Part shown: positions 54,022 to 62,564 of the stretch, piece by piece | Layout: each line of letters opens with the position of its first letter | How positions within the stretch are numbered: position 1 is the first letter of the stretch | Assembly: GCF_025566965.1 (NCBI RefSeq) | Contig: NZ_JAOQJL010000017.1 | Span: 1-64,000, forward strand | Reading direction: 5' to 3' | DNA length: 64,000 bases | Origin: Blautia_A ammoniilytica | GTDB taxonomy: Bacteria; Bacillota; Clostridia; Lachnospirales; Lachnospiraceae | Made by a program: the position numbers and the translations under genes | Notes under the pieces: model-generated | The model's input: only the letters and a program-made list of their open reading frames with translations | What the model was told of the DNA's origin: nothing | Databases searched by the model: none

Positions 54022-55512
54022 ATGTTAAGTGAGAATATTAAGAAACTGGTACAGTATGGGATTGAAACAGGTTTGACACCGGAATGTGAGCGGATCTATA
54101 CTACCAATCTTCTGCTGGATGTATTTAAGGAAGACGAGTATACAGAGCCGGAAGAAGAATATAGTAATATTGATCTTGAGCAGGTTTTAAAAGAGTTACT
54201 GGATGAGGCAGTTGCACGAGGACTGATCCAGGACAGTGTGGTATACAGGGATTTGTTTGATACCAGGCTTATGAATTGTCTGATGCCCAGACCGGCCCAG
54301 GTAAGAAATACTTTCTGGGAAAAATATAAAGAGGATCCGGAGAAAGCGACCGATTACTTTTATAAGCTGAGCCAGGACAGCGATTATATCCGCCGCTACC
54401 GTGTAAAGAAGGATCAGAAATGGACAGTGGACAGCCCATATGGACAGATTGATATTACCATTAACCTGTCAAAGCCGGAGAAGGATCCAAAGGCTATTGC
54501 AGCGGCCAAGCTGATCAAGTCCAGCAGTTATCCAAAGTGTCTGCTTTGCCCGGAAAATGAAGGATATGCAGGCAGAGCCAACCATCCGGCAAGGGAGAAC
54601 CACAGGATCATTCCTGTTACCATTAATGATACTCCCTGGGGCTTTCAGTATTCTCCTTATGTATATTACAATGAGCATTGTATTGTATTCAATTTCAGCC
54701 ATACACCTATGAAGATCGAGAGGAATACCTTTATTAAGCTGTTTGACTTTGTTAAGCTGTTCCCTCATTATTTCCTTGGCTCCAATGCAGATCTGCCTAT
54801 CGTAGGCGGTTCTATTTTAAGCCATGATCATTTCCAGGGCGGACATTATACCTTTGCAATGGCGAAGGCAGAGATTGAGAAGACAGTGACGATCCCAGGT
54901 TATGAGGATGTGGAAGCCGGGATTCTGAAGTGGCCGCTTTCTGTACTGAGGATCCGTCATAAGGATTCTGACAGGCTGGTGGATCTGGCTACTCATATTC
55001 TGGATAAGTGGAGAGGTTATACAGATGAAGAGGCTTTTGTTTTTGCACAGACAGATGGAGAACCTCATAATACCATTACTCCTATTGCAAGAAAGAAAGG
55101 AGATCTGTTTGAACTTGATCTGACTCTTCGGAATAATATTACCACAGAAGAGAATCCGCTGGGCGTGTACCATCCTCATGCACAGTATCATCATATCAAG
55201 AAAGAGAATATCGGTCTGATCGAGGTGATGGGGCTGGCAGTGCTTCCGGCAAGGCTGAAAGAAGAATTGGAGCTTCTTGAAGAATATATTCTGGAAGGCA
55301 AGGATATTGCTTCCAATGAGAAGATAGAGAAACATGCACAGTGGGTAGCTGAGTTCCTTCCTAAATATCCTCATTTGGATAAAGAGAACATCCAGCAAGT
55401 TCTGCGTGAGGAAGTAGGACAGGTATTTGTACATGTTCTGGAGGATGCCGGTGTTTACAAATGTACTCCAAAGGGCAGGGATGCATTCATGCGTTTTGTT
55501 CATACACTGTAA
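54022..55512 (+). CDS. galT: Galactose-1-phosphate uridylyltransferase, type 2 (Firmicute)
   Basis: 496 residues, the length of the GalT2 family (about 490) rather than the 350-residue type 1. It swaps UMP between UDP-glucose and galactose-1-phosphate. Visible features: YPKCLLCPENEGYAGR, the active-site region GGSILSHDHFQGG with its HxH, and YHPHAQYHHIKKENIGLIEVMG. GGGGTGACGGG precedes the ATG. Cytosolic. Ends about 65 bases before the promoter of the SGNH gene; no strong terminator is visible in between. Confidence 0.96.
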   Translation: MLSENIKKLVQYGIETGLTPECERIYTTNLLLDVFKEDEYTEPEEEYSNIDLEQVLKELLDEAVARGLIQDSVVYRDLFDTRLMNCLMPRPAQVRNTFWEKYKEDPEKATDYFYKLSQDSDYIRRYRVKKDQKWTVDSPYGQIDITINLSKPEKDPKAIAAAKLIKSSSYPKCLLCPENEGYAGRANHPARENHRIIPVTINDTPWGFQYSPYVYYNEHCIVFNFSHTPMKIERNTFIKLFDFVKLFPHYFLGSNADLPIVGGSILSHDHFQGGHYTFAMAKAEIEKTVTIPGYEDVEAGILKWPLSVLRIRHKDSDRLVDLATHILDKWRGYTDEEAFVFAQTDGEPHNTITPIARKKGDLFELDLTLRNNITTEENPLGVYHPHAQYHHIKKENIGLIEVMGLAVLPARLKEELELLEEYILEGKDIASNEKIEKHAQWVAEFLPKYPHLDKENIQQVLREEVGQVFVHVLEDAGVYKCTPKGRDAFMRFVHTL

Positions 55513-55576
55513 GATTTGATGGAAATACTTATGTAATATAAATGTAAAATTTGTTAAACTTTTTTCTGACCTGTGG

Positions 55577-55605
55577 TTGAAAGTTAAAAATGTTTCAGTT
55601 ATACT
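55577..55605 (+). promoter_or_regulatory. Promoter of the secreted SGNH hydrolase gene
   Basis: TTGAAA (55577-55582), 17 bases, TATACT (55600-55605), about 70 bases before ATG 55674. Confidence 0.7.
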
Positions 55606-55673
55606 GATACAGAAGCAAGGAATTGTGATGTTGCCGGCAGGCGGCATAAGGGTTTATGAACAGAGGAGAGTAT

Positions 55674-57635
55674 ATGAAGAATAATAAGCAAAAAAGCAAA
55701 GGCCGTTTCCTATGTCTGCTGCTTGCTCTTTTGATGGTATTTATTGATATACCATTTACCGGGAGCGCAGGCAACCTTGGAGCAGCAGAAGTAAAGGCAG
55801 ATACTTTGCAGGACGGAGATGCTGTTACGATTCGGTTTAAGGATCCTACAGGCAGGAAATATTATGAGGATCTTCAAATTGATACTAGCATAGGCGAGAC
55901 GGTTACACTTCCGGCAAGAAAGGGGTATCGGTGGAAGCTGTCCGGGAAGTTTCGGTTTAATGGTGCCTCCAAGCTTACTCTTTCCGCTGATGCAGCATGG
56001 AGCCGTTATATCAAAGATGGTGTGCTGACTCTTCGGGCAGATAAGTTCTATTATGTGCAGTTTTATAATACCAATGGGACAAGCACCAGGAAGATGAAGG
56101 CTTTGAAGAAGATCGTGGTAGCTGGCAGGAAGATCAAGCTTCCCCAGGTGCCGGGAGCGTATGGCTATAACAATCTTGGATGGTCTGTGAAGAAGAATGC
56201 AGATACTGCAAAATTTCAGGGTGGACAGGTGATCACTGTAAAGAGGAACCTTAAGTTCTATGCAGTCCGTAAAAGGATCGCTACCTCCGCAGTTCTGTTT
56301 TATAACAGTAATGGCAAGACAAATGCAGCTTATAAGAAGCTGAACAAGCGTGTGGCTAAGGGCAGTACATTTACCCTGCCGGAGATTCCGAAAGTGACCG
56401 GCTATCAGGGAGTTGGATGGACGACGACCCGGGGGGCAGCTACTCCATTATACAAAGTGGGTGATACAGTAACCATTACCGCCAATACTAAATTCTATGC
56501 AGTGAGAGAGAAAGTAGATACTTATACAGTTTCTTTCTACATGTACAATGGCAGAAGCAATGCAGATTACAGGGAACTCCAGGTGGAGGCTGAGAGCGGA
56601 TCTTATATTACACTTCCGGCAGTTCCTTCAAGAACCGGATATGTAGGTTTGGGCTGGTCTACGGTAAAGAACAGCAGCACATCTGTACTGAAAACTGGCA
56701 GCAAATACAAAGTGACGAAAGATGTTAAGCTGTATGCTGTTCAGGAAGCCGGAGTGACAGTGACTCTGTGCAAGAATGATGGATCAGTTTACCGTAAGGT
56801 TTCTGTTGGAAAGGGCAATTATCTTACTCTCCCGGCAGTGGCAAATGGCTCTGGTTACACATTCCTTGGATGGTCAAGGACGCAGGGAAAGAGTACAGAT
56901 CCGGAATTTGAGGCTGCAGGGCGTATCCGTGTAAATGGAGATGTGACTTTATATGCAGTGGTCTTTAACAGAAGTATAGAGCCTAATCTTACAGCAGCAG
57001 ACATGGCACAGGTAGATTTATGGAAACGTAAATATAAGCAGGTGATTTTTGTAGGCGATTCCAGGACAGTCCGGATGCAGGCAACTTTGAACAGAGAGTT
57101 TGGTGCAAGCAGTACGGTAGTATGGAATTCTGAGTTTGTAGCACAATCCGGAATGGGACTTGACTGGCTGAAAGGTGACGGCTACAACCAGATCATGAAT
57201 ATTGTAAATAAGAATAACAACACCCAGAATCCTACAGCAGTGATCTTTAATCTGGGAGTGAATGATCTGTCTAATCTGCCTTCTTATGTGACTTACATGA
57301 AGAGCCTGGCCTCTACATTGAAAAAGAAGAACTGCAAGCTTTTCTATATGTCTGTTAATCCAGGCAACAGTAAGATGATGGAGAACACCGGACATGTGGT
57401 AAGAAGTGAGGCAGCGGTACGCCAGTTTAATAGCACGATCCGCAGTCAGCTGGCGTCGGATTATACATTTATTGATACCTATTCCTGGCTGTTAAAGAAC
57501 GGCTATGGCACAAATGCCAGTGGAAGCGGTGTAGATAACAGCGTGGATGATGGACTTCATTATACAACAAAAACCTATAAGAGAATTTATTATCATTGCC
57601 TGGAATTTTTGCTTCTGCAAGATGTTCCTAAGTAA
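55674..57635 (+). CDS. Secreted SGNH/GDSL hydrolase with InlB-like repeats
   Basis: About 653 residues. Signal peptide (basic start, FLCLLLALLMVFIDI), one degenerate and about four clear InlB/Listeria-Bacteroides-type repeats (each with LPxxxGYxxLGWS and a closing FYAV/LYAV, about 120-430), then an SGNH hydrolase domain (about 450-650). The catalytic set is visible: FVGDSRTVR (Ser), GVNDLSN (Asn) and DGLHYTTKTY (Asp, His). It probably deacylates a cell-wall or host polysaccharide. No sortase or lipid anchor is seen. Start at ATG 55674 after AGAGGAGAG; the ATG 18 bases earlier is rejected. Confidence 0.88.
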   Translation: MKNNKQKSKGRFLCLLLALLMVFIDIPFTGSAGNLGAAEVKADTLQDGDAVTIRFKDPTGRKYYEDLQIDTSIGETVTLPARKGYRWKLSGKFRFNGASKLTLSADAAWSRYIKDGVLTLRADKFYYVQFYNTNGTSTRKMKALKKIVVAGRKIKLPQVPGAYGYNNLGWSVKKNADTAKFQGGQVITVKRNLKFYAVRKRIATSAVLFYNSNGKTNAAYKKLNKRVAKGSTFTLPEIPKVTGYQGVGWTTTRGAATPLYKVGDTVTITANTKFYAVREKVDTYTVSFYMYNGRSNADYRELQVEAESGSYITLPAVPSRTGYVGLGWSTVKNSSTSVLKTGSKYKVTKDVKLYAVQEAGVTVTLCKNDGSVYRKVSVGKGNYLTLPAVANGSGYTFLGWSRTQGKSTDPEFEAAGRIRVNGDVTLYAVVFNRSIEPNLTAADMAQVDLWKRKYKQVIFVGDSRTVRMQATLNREFGASSTVVWNSEFVAQSGMGLDWLKGDGYNQIMNIVNKNNNTQNPTAVIFNLGVNDLSNLPSYVTYMKSLASTLKKKNCKLFYMSVNPGNSKMMENTGHVVRSEAAVRQFNSTIRSQLASDYTFIDTYSWLLKNGYGTNASGSGVDNSVDDGLHYTTKTYKRIYYHCLEFLLLQDVPK

Positions 57636-57647
57636 TGAGAGCTGATG

Positions 57648-57688
57648 AAAAATGCCCCAAAGCAACGGATGCTTTGAGGCATTTTTTA
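57648..57688 (+). terminator. Terminator between the SGNH and YeiH genes
   Basis: AAAAATGCCCCAAAGCA pairs with TGCTTTGAGGCATTTTT around ACGGA, with T-run. Symmetric enough to serve both convergent genes. Confidence 0.9.
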
Positions 57689-57737
57689 CTCAAATTAAGT
57701 TATGAACTTCTCCAGGATTCTTAAATCCTGGTTTGCA

Positions 57738-58775
57738 TTACCACAGATTCATAACATGCTGCATAAGGAGACTGACCAGTGTAATGCCGCACCAACAGCA
57801 TGCACCCAGAAAAATCGGTTTGCCTCCCTTTTTGATCAGTTTTACAATGTTGCTTCCAAGACCTATGGCGGCCATTGCCATGATGATAAAGAATTTGCTC
57901 AGTTCCTTTAATGGCGCAAAAAAGGATGCAGGAGCACCTAAGCGAAGAGCTATGGTAGTGATCACTGAGGCAAGGATGAACCATAATATGAACATTGGAA
58001 AAGACTTTTTCAGGCTGAAACCATTGGAACTGTTACCGGCGGATTTACTGCTTCTGGCACGGATAAGGGCAAGCACCAAAGTGATAGGAATGATGGCAAG
58101 AGTCCGGGTCAGCTTTACGGTTACTGCTTTATCCAGCGTCTGAGAACCAAGATTCCACATACTGTCCCAGGTAGAAGCTGCTGCTGTGACCGAAGAGGTA
58201 TCATTAATAGCAGTACCTGCAAAAATTCCAAAGGATTCACCGGAGGCAGTGTTGAAGCCAATGGCATGGCTAAGTATTGGGAAAAACAGAGCTGCTAGTA
58301 CATTGAAAAAGAAGATTACAGAAATTGCCTGCGCCACTTCTTCATCATCTGCATCAATAACAGGCGCTGTGGCTGCAATGGCAGATCCACCGCAGATAGA
58401 AGACCCTACTCCGATCAGGGTACTGATGTTGGAATCAATATGCATGGCTTTATGTAAAAGAAAAGCAATCAGCAGGGAAGTAGAAATGGTGCAGATGATA
58501 ATAGGCAGGGACTGGCTTCCGGTGCGAAGTACCACATTCAGGTCAAGGCCAAAGCCCAGAAGGATTACTGCCAGCTGCAACACTTTTTTGGAAGTAAAGG
58601 TAATGCCGGTTTTTAGATTCCCGGAAGGTGTCCATACCAGTGCCAGAAGCATTCCAATGATAATGGCGATCACCGGACCGCCTATTACCGGGAATTTTTT
58701 GCCAATCAGCCAGGAAGGAACAGCAATCAGCAGGCAGATCAATATGCCGGGAAGGTTTTGCTTTATAGTTTTCAT
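57738..58775 (-). CDS. YeiH/UPF0324-family membrane transporter
   Basis: 345 residues with about ten hydrophobic helices. Family signatures: IGGPVIAIIIGMLL, VLQLAVILLGFGLDL, GVGSSICGGSAIAATAPVI and AGTAINDTSSVTAA. Members are described as putative sulfate or sulfite exporters (YeiH), but direct evidence is thin. AAAGGAG is ten bases upstream of the start. A single-gene unit with its promoter between 58776 and 58900. Plasma membrane. Confidence 0.88.
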   Translation of the reverse strand: MKTIKQNLPGILICLLIAVPSWLIGKKFPVIGGPVIAIIIGMLLALVWTPSGNLKTGITFTSKKVLQLAVILLGFGLDLNVVLRTGSQSLPIIICTISTSLLIAFLLHKAMHIDSNISTLIGVGSSICGGSAIAATAPVIDADDEEVAQAISVIFFFNVLAALFFPILSHAIGFNTASGESFGIFAGTAINDTSSVTAAASTWDSMWNLGSQTLDKAVTVKLTRTLAIIPITLVLALIRARSSKSAGNSSNGFSLKKSFPMFILWFILASVITTIALRLGAPASFFAPLKELSKFFIIMAMAAIGLGSNIVKLIKKGGKPIFLGACCWCGITLVSLLMQHVMNLW

Positions 58776-58933
58776 GGTGATTTTGTCTCCTTTGATAAGT
58801 TTGATGTGAACCCACGTATGAGCCAGATTCGATTATAAAGGAAAAACAGAAAAATATAAAGGAGAATGTGTGAGAAACTATATACGGAGAATGAATATAT
58901 CCTGGCAGTTAGAGAAACGCATACATACGTATA

Positions 58934-58980
58934 AAATCCCCAGCATACATTGTAAAAATGATGTACGCGGGGGATTTTTG
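58934..58980. terminator. Hairpin with T-run immediately before the spoIIID fragment
   Basis: AAAATCCCC (58934-58942) pairs with GGGGATTTT (58971-58979), with GCATACAT/ATGTACGC inside. The right arm includes the GGGGGA that would serve as ribosome site for the GTG at 58980. It may end a lost upstream gene or control access to the ribosome site. Confidence 0.6.
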
Positions 58981-59111
58981 TGAAAGATTATATTGAAGAG
59001 CGTGCAGTGGAACTGGGAAATTACATTGTAGAAAAGAAGGCAACTGTAAGACAGACCGCGAAAAAGTTTGGAATCAGTAAAAGCACAGTACATATGGAAG
59101 TAACAATATAG
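58980..59111 (+). pseudogene. spoIIID: SpoIIID, truncated after 43 codons by a mobile element
   Basis: From GTG 58980 the product reads VKDYIEERAVELGNYIVEKK, then TVRQTAKKFGISKSTVHMEVT and a stop two codons later. This is the N-terminal half of SpoIIID, the mother-cell sporulation regulator (normally about 85-95 residues), with the helix-turn-helix present. The C-terminal basic helix needed for DNA binding is lost: homology ends near 59103, and the TnpV leader of a transposon-like cargo starts right after. The gene is therefore interrupted, possibly reversibly. A second intact copy elsewhere cannot be excluded. Confidence 0.85.
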
Positions 59112-59160
59112 AACGGTTCGTTTGGGTAATAGAATAAGAAAAACCAAGGAGGAACGAACC

Positions 59161-59538
59161 ATGAAGGATTTGAAAACAAGAATTACGGAGAATGGCATTG
59201 ATTATGTACTTGTCGGGGATTATTATATCCCAGACTTGAAGCTGCCGGAGGAAAAGCGATCTATCGGTAAGTGGGGACGAATGCACAGGGAGTATCTGAA
59301 AAAGCAGTGCTACGGTAGATATTCCAGTTTACTGCTGACCGGAAAACTTTGGAGCTATCTGGAGGATTTGGACGAACAAGCGGAGGAACGGTTTACGTGT
59401 ATTGTTGATCAGATGAAAGCGGCTGAGGGAGTGACGGAGGAATTGAAGCGGAAAGATGCTATGCTTTGGGTACAACGGTGTAATAATATTAGAAACAGAG
59501 CAGAAGAAATTGTACTGAACGAAATGGTTTATATTTAG
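59161..59538 (+). CDS. TnpV-like transposon-encoded protein
   Basis: 125 residues beginning MKDLKTRITENGIDYVLVGD and containing YYIPDLKLPEE and GRYSSLLLTGKLWSYLEDLDEQA. It resembles TnpV of Tn4451-type mobilisable transposons, a small protein of unknown role often carried on Clostridial elements. The frame opens at 59122, but AGGAGG stands before ATG 59161. It is the first gene after the break in spoIIID and a good marker that the flanking DNA is mobile. A terminator follows. Confidence 0.85.
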   Translation: MKDLKTRITENGIDYVLVGDYYIPDLKLPEEKRSIGKWGRMHREYLKKQCYGRYSSLLLTGKLWSYLEDLDEQAEERFTCIVDQMKAAEGVTEELKRKDAMLWVQRCNNIRNRAEEIVLNEMVYI

Positions 59539-59545
59539 TATGGAG

Positions 59546-59573
59546 CAGTCAGCCGAAAGGCTGGCTGTTTTTC
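59546..59573 (+). terminator. Terminator of tnpV
   Basis: CAGTCAGCC-GAAA-GGCTGGCTG followed by TTTTTC. Compact stem with a stable tetraloop. Confidence 0.9.
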
Positions 59574-59595
59574 TTTTCCTAGCGACAGAAAATGA

Positions 59596-59624
59596 TTGAC
59601 AATGCTATAAGACTGTGGTAGTCT
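59596..59624 (+). promoter_or_regulatory. Promoter of blaI-blaR1
   Basis: TTGACA (59596-59601), 17 bases, TAGTCT (59619-59624). The -10 lies inside operator 1, so BlaI binding would block RNA polymerase. Confidence 0.7.
59610..59624. promoter_or_regulatory. BlaI-type operator 1
   Basis: AGACT-GTGGT-AGTCT, a 15-base inverted repeat covering the -10. Confidence 0.8.
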
Positions 59625-59636
59625 GAAAACAAGAAC

Positions 59637-59651
59637 AGACTACTGTAGTCT
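59637..59651. promoter_or_regulatory. BlaI-type operator 2
   Basis: AGACTAC-T-GTAGTCT, a perfect 15-base palindrome 27 bases (centre to centre) after operator 1, ahead of the AGGAGG of the repressor gene. It contains the ACTACTGTAGT core seen in BlaI/MecI operators. Confidence 0.85.
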
Positions 59652-59668
59652 TATAGGAGGCGAAACAA

Positions 59669-60037
59669 GTGACAGAGGAAAATATCAAACTTTTTGATTC
59701 GGAATTAAAGGTAATGGATGTTCTGTGGAAGGATGGTGACGTGCCAGCGAAATATGTTGCAGATACTTTAAACAGAGAAGTCGGCTGGAATAAAAACACA
59801 ACGTATACATTGATTAAGCGGTGTATCAATAAAGGCGCGATTGAACGAACGGAACCGGGATTTATGTGCCATGCGCTTATAGCAAAAGAACAGGTACAGG
59901 ATCTGGAAACAGATGAACTTATTGATAAGATATATGATGGATCTGTTGACAAGTTGTTTGCGGCACTTCTTGGCAGAAAAAAACTTTCTATGGAGCAGAT
60001 TAAGAACCTGAAGCAGATCGTCAGTGAATTGGAATGA
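59669..60037 (+). CDS. BlaI/MecI/CopY-family repressor
   Basis: 122 residues. Winged helix (about 8-75: ELKVMDVLWKDGDVPAKYVADTLNREVGWNKNTTYTLIKRCINKG) and a C-terminal dimerisation helix pair. GTG start at 59669 after AGGAGGCG. Such repressors are cleaved by their BlaR1/MecR1 partner after beta-lactam binding and then release operators such as the two just upstream. No beta-lactamase or penicillin-binding protein gene is visible downstream within the window, so the regulated output is unclear. Its gene ends just before blaR1. Confidence 0.92.
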   Translation: MTEENIKLFDSELKVMDVLWKDGDVPAKYVADTLNREVGWNKNTTYTLIKRCINKGAIERTEPGFMCHALIAKEQVQDLETDELIDKIYDGSVDKLFAALLGRKKLSMEQIKNLKQIVSELE

Positions 60038-60047
60038 GGTGATGTAT

Positions 60048-62072
60048 ATGAGCCTGCTGCAAATGAGTTTTCTGGGAACGGTTATTATTTTACTTATTGT
60101 GGTATTAAGGGCTGTGCTTATCAACAGATTACCGAAGAAAACATTTTTGATTTTATGGTGGATTGCATTAATACGGTTATTAGTTCCATTTTCCATAAAA
60201 TCAGTCACAAGTATTTATTCTCTGTTGCAGAGTATTTATTCTGATATAAACCCAGTGAGAACGGCGCAAACGACAACATTTTTACCCATTCATGGGAATA
60301 TGCCTGAGATAGCAAATGGATTATCAGAGGCTATGGTACAGAGAACAGAATCCATTTCGATTTTGAGTGTAATATGGCTGGCAGGTCTGTTACTTTGTTT
60401 TGGATTTTTTGCGGTTTCCTATATAAAATGCTATCGGGAATTTCGATTTTCGCTGCCTGTTGAAAATGATATTTTGGAAGCATGGAAGGAAAAACATCCA
60501 CTAAAAAGGAGTCTATCCATCCGGCAGACAGAAACCATAGCTGCACCACTTTCTTATGGTGTGATTCGCCCAGTTATTTTAATGCCAAAAAATACAGAAT
60601 GGAAAAATATTTATCAGCTTCGTTATGTGTTGGAACATGAATATGTGCATATCAGACGGCTTGATATGCTTACAAAGCTGATAATGATTGCTGCAGTATG
60701 CATTCATTGGTTTAATCCGCTTGTGTGGGTAATGTATATTCTTTTTAACAGAGATTTGGAATTATCCTGTGACGAAACCGTAGTCCGCAGATTTGGAATG
60801 GATATAAAGTCGGTATATGCAACTGCTTTAATATCTATGGAAGAAAAAAAGAGCGGACTGACACCATTATGTAACAGTTTCAGTAAAAATGCGATTGAAG
60901 AAAGGATAAGAGCAATTATGAAGATAAAGAAGACATCTAAGTTTGCAGTAATGATAAGTGCAGTATTGGTAATTGGCGTGACAGGTGGATTTGCAACTTC
61001 CGCATCATCCTTGGAGAAAAATACAGAGACAGCGCAGGAAAACGGTGAAACAACAGTTGCTTTAAACGAAGTGAATATCCGGGAAGATGAACCACTTTCA
61101 AGTTCGGATGTGGAATGGTGGACAGCAGAAGAGTATGCGAAATGGCTGGACGAGGAAAAAGAAGTTCTGCAGTCTATGATTGGTGAAAAAGCTTATACAG
61201 GCGGCGACGGATGGTTTGTATGGACACAGGAAAAGGTAGATGAGACGATTGCACTTTATGAGGATAATCTTCAAAAAATAAAAGATGGGATGAAGTTGTC
61301 GAAATCATCTGATGATGCAGTGGGAATTACAATGGCATATTCTCCGGAAAATATAGAATATGCGAAGCAGGAAGCAGAAACGGTCACCGAAAATAAAGAC
61401 AGTAATGAAAATGTATTCAGCGAAGAACAGCTTTCTGAATATGCAAAAGCGGGAATAACTTACCAGAAAGAAACAGGATTTCTGATGTATGATGGAAAGA
61501 CCATTGGATATTTCCGGGATGAGTTTAAGCCGGGTACTTATACAATAAGTTCCAAACGTGGAGGTACGCTTCGAGTTGAAGTGCAAAGGGAAAACTATGG
61601 CACCATCACAGACGTAAAGGCAGAACCGTTATCAGATGATTTTTGGTCAGAACCGGCGGCATTGGTTGAAAGTTCCGGCGGAGAAGCTGTAACTGCAGAT
61701 GAAATGAAAGGATCTGTTTTTGAAGAAGGAGGAAGTGAGAACATAGCGGCTGATGACATGGGCGAATATAGCAGTGAAGAGGGAAAAGGTCTTAATATTG
61801 CTGTTCCACAGGAGTATGCTGATTATGGAGTATCCTGTGATGCTCAAGGAAACTGGGTTTATAATGGTAAGATTATAGCAGATTTATATGATGAGGGAAG
61901 GGGAATCTTTTCTAACAGCAACGGCACTATGTACATTGAAGTAACGAGAGACAAAAGTGGAAAGATTAGCAGCTTTCAAAAAGTAAGCAAAAATAGAATG
62001 CAGGAATTATTTACTGAATTTAATCCGGAAACGGAAACATTTGCGGAATATAATTCAGAGGCGAAGCATTAA
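60048..62072 (+). CDS. BlaR1-like M56 metallopeptidase with novel extracellular domain
   Basis: About 674 residues. Several N-terminal transmembrane helices, an M56 zinc protease domain with HEYVH (197-201) and downstream ELSCDETVVRRFG, a further transmembrane helix near 305-325, then about 350 extracellular residues. That tail is acidic, with repeated GKxIxYxxDE/GNWVYNGKIIADLYDEGRGIF-type units, and lacks the transpeptidase-like penicillin sensor with SxxK and KTG of classical BlaR1. It therefore senses something other than, or differently from, beta-lactams. ATG 60048 lies seven bases after GAGGTGAT. Confidence 0.88.
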   Translation: MSLLQMSFLGTVIILLIVVLRAVLINRLPKKTFLILWWIALIRLLVPFSIKSVTSIYSLLQSIYSDINPVRTAQTTTFLPIHGNMPEIANGLSEAMVQRTESISILSVIWLAGLLLCFGFFAVSYIKCYREFRFSLPVENDILEAWKEKHPLKRSLSIRQTETIAAPLSYGVIRPVILMPKNTEWKNIYQLRYVLEHEYVHIRRLDMLTKLIMIAAVCIHWFNPLVWVMYILFNRDLELSCDETVVRRFGMDIKSVYATALISMEEKKSGLTPLCNSFSKNAIEERIRAIMKIKKTSKFAVMISAVLVIGVTGGFATSASSLEKNTETAQENGETTVALNEVNIREDEPLSSSDVEWWTAEEYAKWLDEEKEVLQSMIGEKAYTGGDGWFVWTQEKVDETIALYEDNLQKIKDGMKLSKSSDDAVGITMAYSPENIEYAKQEAETVTENKDSNENVFSEEQLSEYAKAGITYQKETGFLMYDGKTIGYFRDEFKPGTYTISSKRGGTLRVEVQRENYGTITDVKAEPLSDDFWSEPAALVESSGGEAVTADEMKGSVFEEGGSENIAADDMGEYSSEEGKGLNIAVPQEYADYGVSCDAQGNWVYNGKIIADLYDEGRGIFSNSNGTMYIEVTRDKSGKISSFQKVSKNRMQELFTEFNPETETFAEYNSEAKH

Positions 62073-62102
62073 GTTAGTGCTAAATGAAACGAGGATGATT
62101 AA

Positions 62103-62534
62103 GTGGGAAAAATATTGCTGGTATCATTCGAGGGAGATGAGGAAGAGTTGGTAAATTCTGTTATTTCCGTGTTAGATTCCGGCAGAGAAAAATTCCTTTT
62201 TCAGGAAATACAACTTCAATCGAAAATAAGGCATAAGGGTATAGCGATTGATTTGAAACGGAGGGAAGTTGTTCGTGATAATAGAAAAATAGAATTAACT
62301 TACACTGAGTTTGAAATCCTGCAGTTATTAGCACAAAATCCAGGAAGGGTATTTAGTAAGGAGCAGATTTATGATGTAGTCTGGAAAGAAGCCTATTCTG
62401 GCGATTACAATATTGTCATGAGTCATATCAGCCATATTCGTGAGAAGATAGAAGATGATCCGGGCAACCCGGTATATATTCAAACCGTCTGGGGTGTAGG
62501 ATACAAGTTTAATGAGAGGGCAGGCAGCGAGTAA
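62103..62534 (+). CDS. Orphan OmpR/PhoB-type winged-helix protein
   Basis: 143 residues. The N-terminal 45 residues do not form a full receiver domain (no phospho-acceptor Asp or DD pair), and the rest is a Trans_reg_C winged helix (IAIDLKRREVVRDNRKIELTYTEFEILQLLAQNPGRVFSKEQIYDVVW ... YIQTVWGVGYKF). GTG start after GAGGATGA. Thirty bases after blaR1, so probably the same operon. Possibly a decayed or specialised response regulator that acts without phosphorylation. Confidence 0.85.
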   Translation: MGKILLVSFEGDEEELVNSVISVLDSGREKFLFQEIQLQSKIRHKGIAIDLKRREVVRDNRKIELTYTEFEILQLLAQNPGRVFSKEQIYDVVWKEAYSGDYNIVMSHISHIREKIEDDPGNPVYIQTVWGVGYKFNERAGSE

Positions 62535-62548
62535 ATTCGCTGCCTTTC
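62523..62548 (+). terminator. Terminator of the blaI-blaR1-wHTH operon
   Basis: GGCAGCGA pairs with TCGCTGCC around GTAAAT, followed by TTTCC. The stem starts before the stop codon of the winged-helix gene. Confidence 0.7.
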
Positions 62549-62564
62549 CTTTACAGGGATGGAT

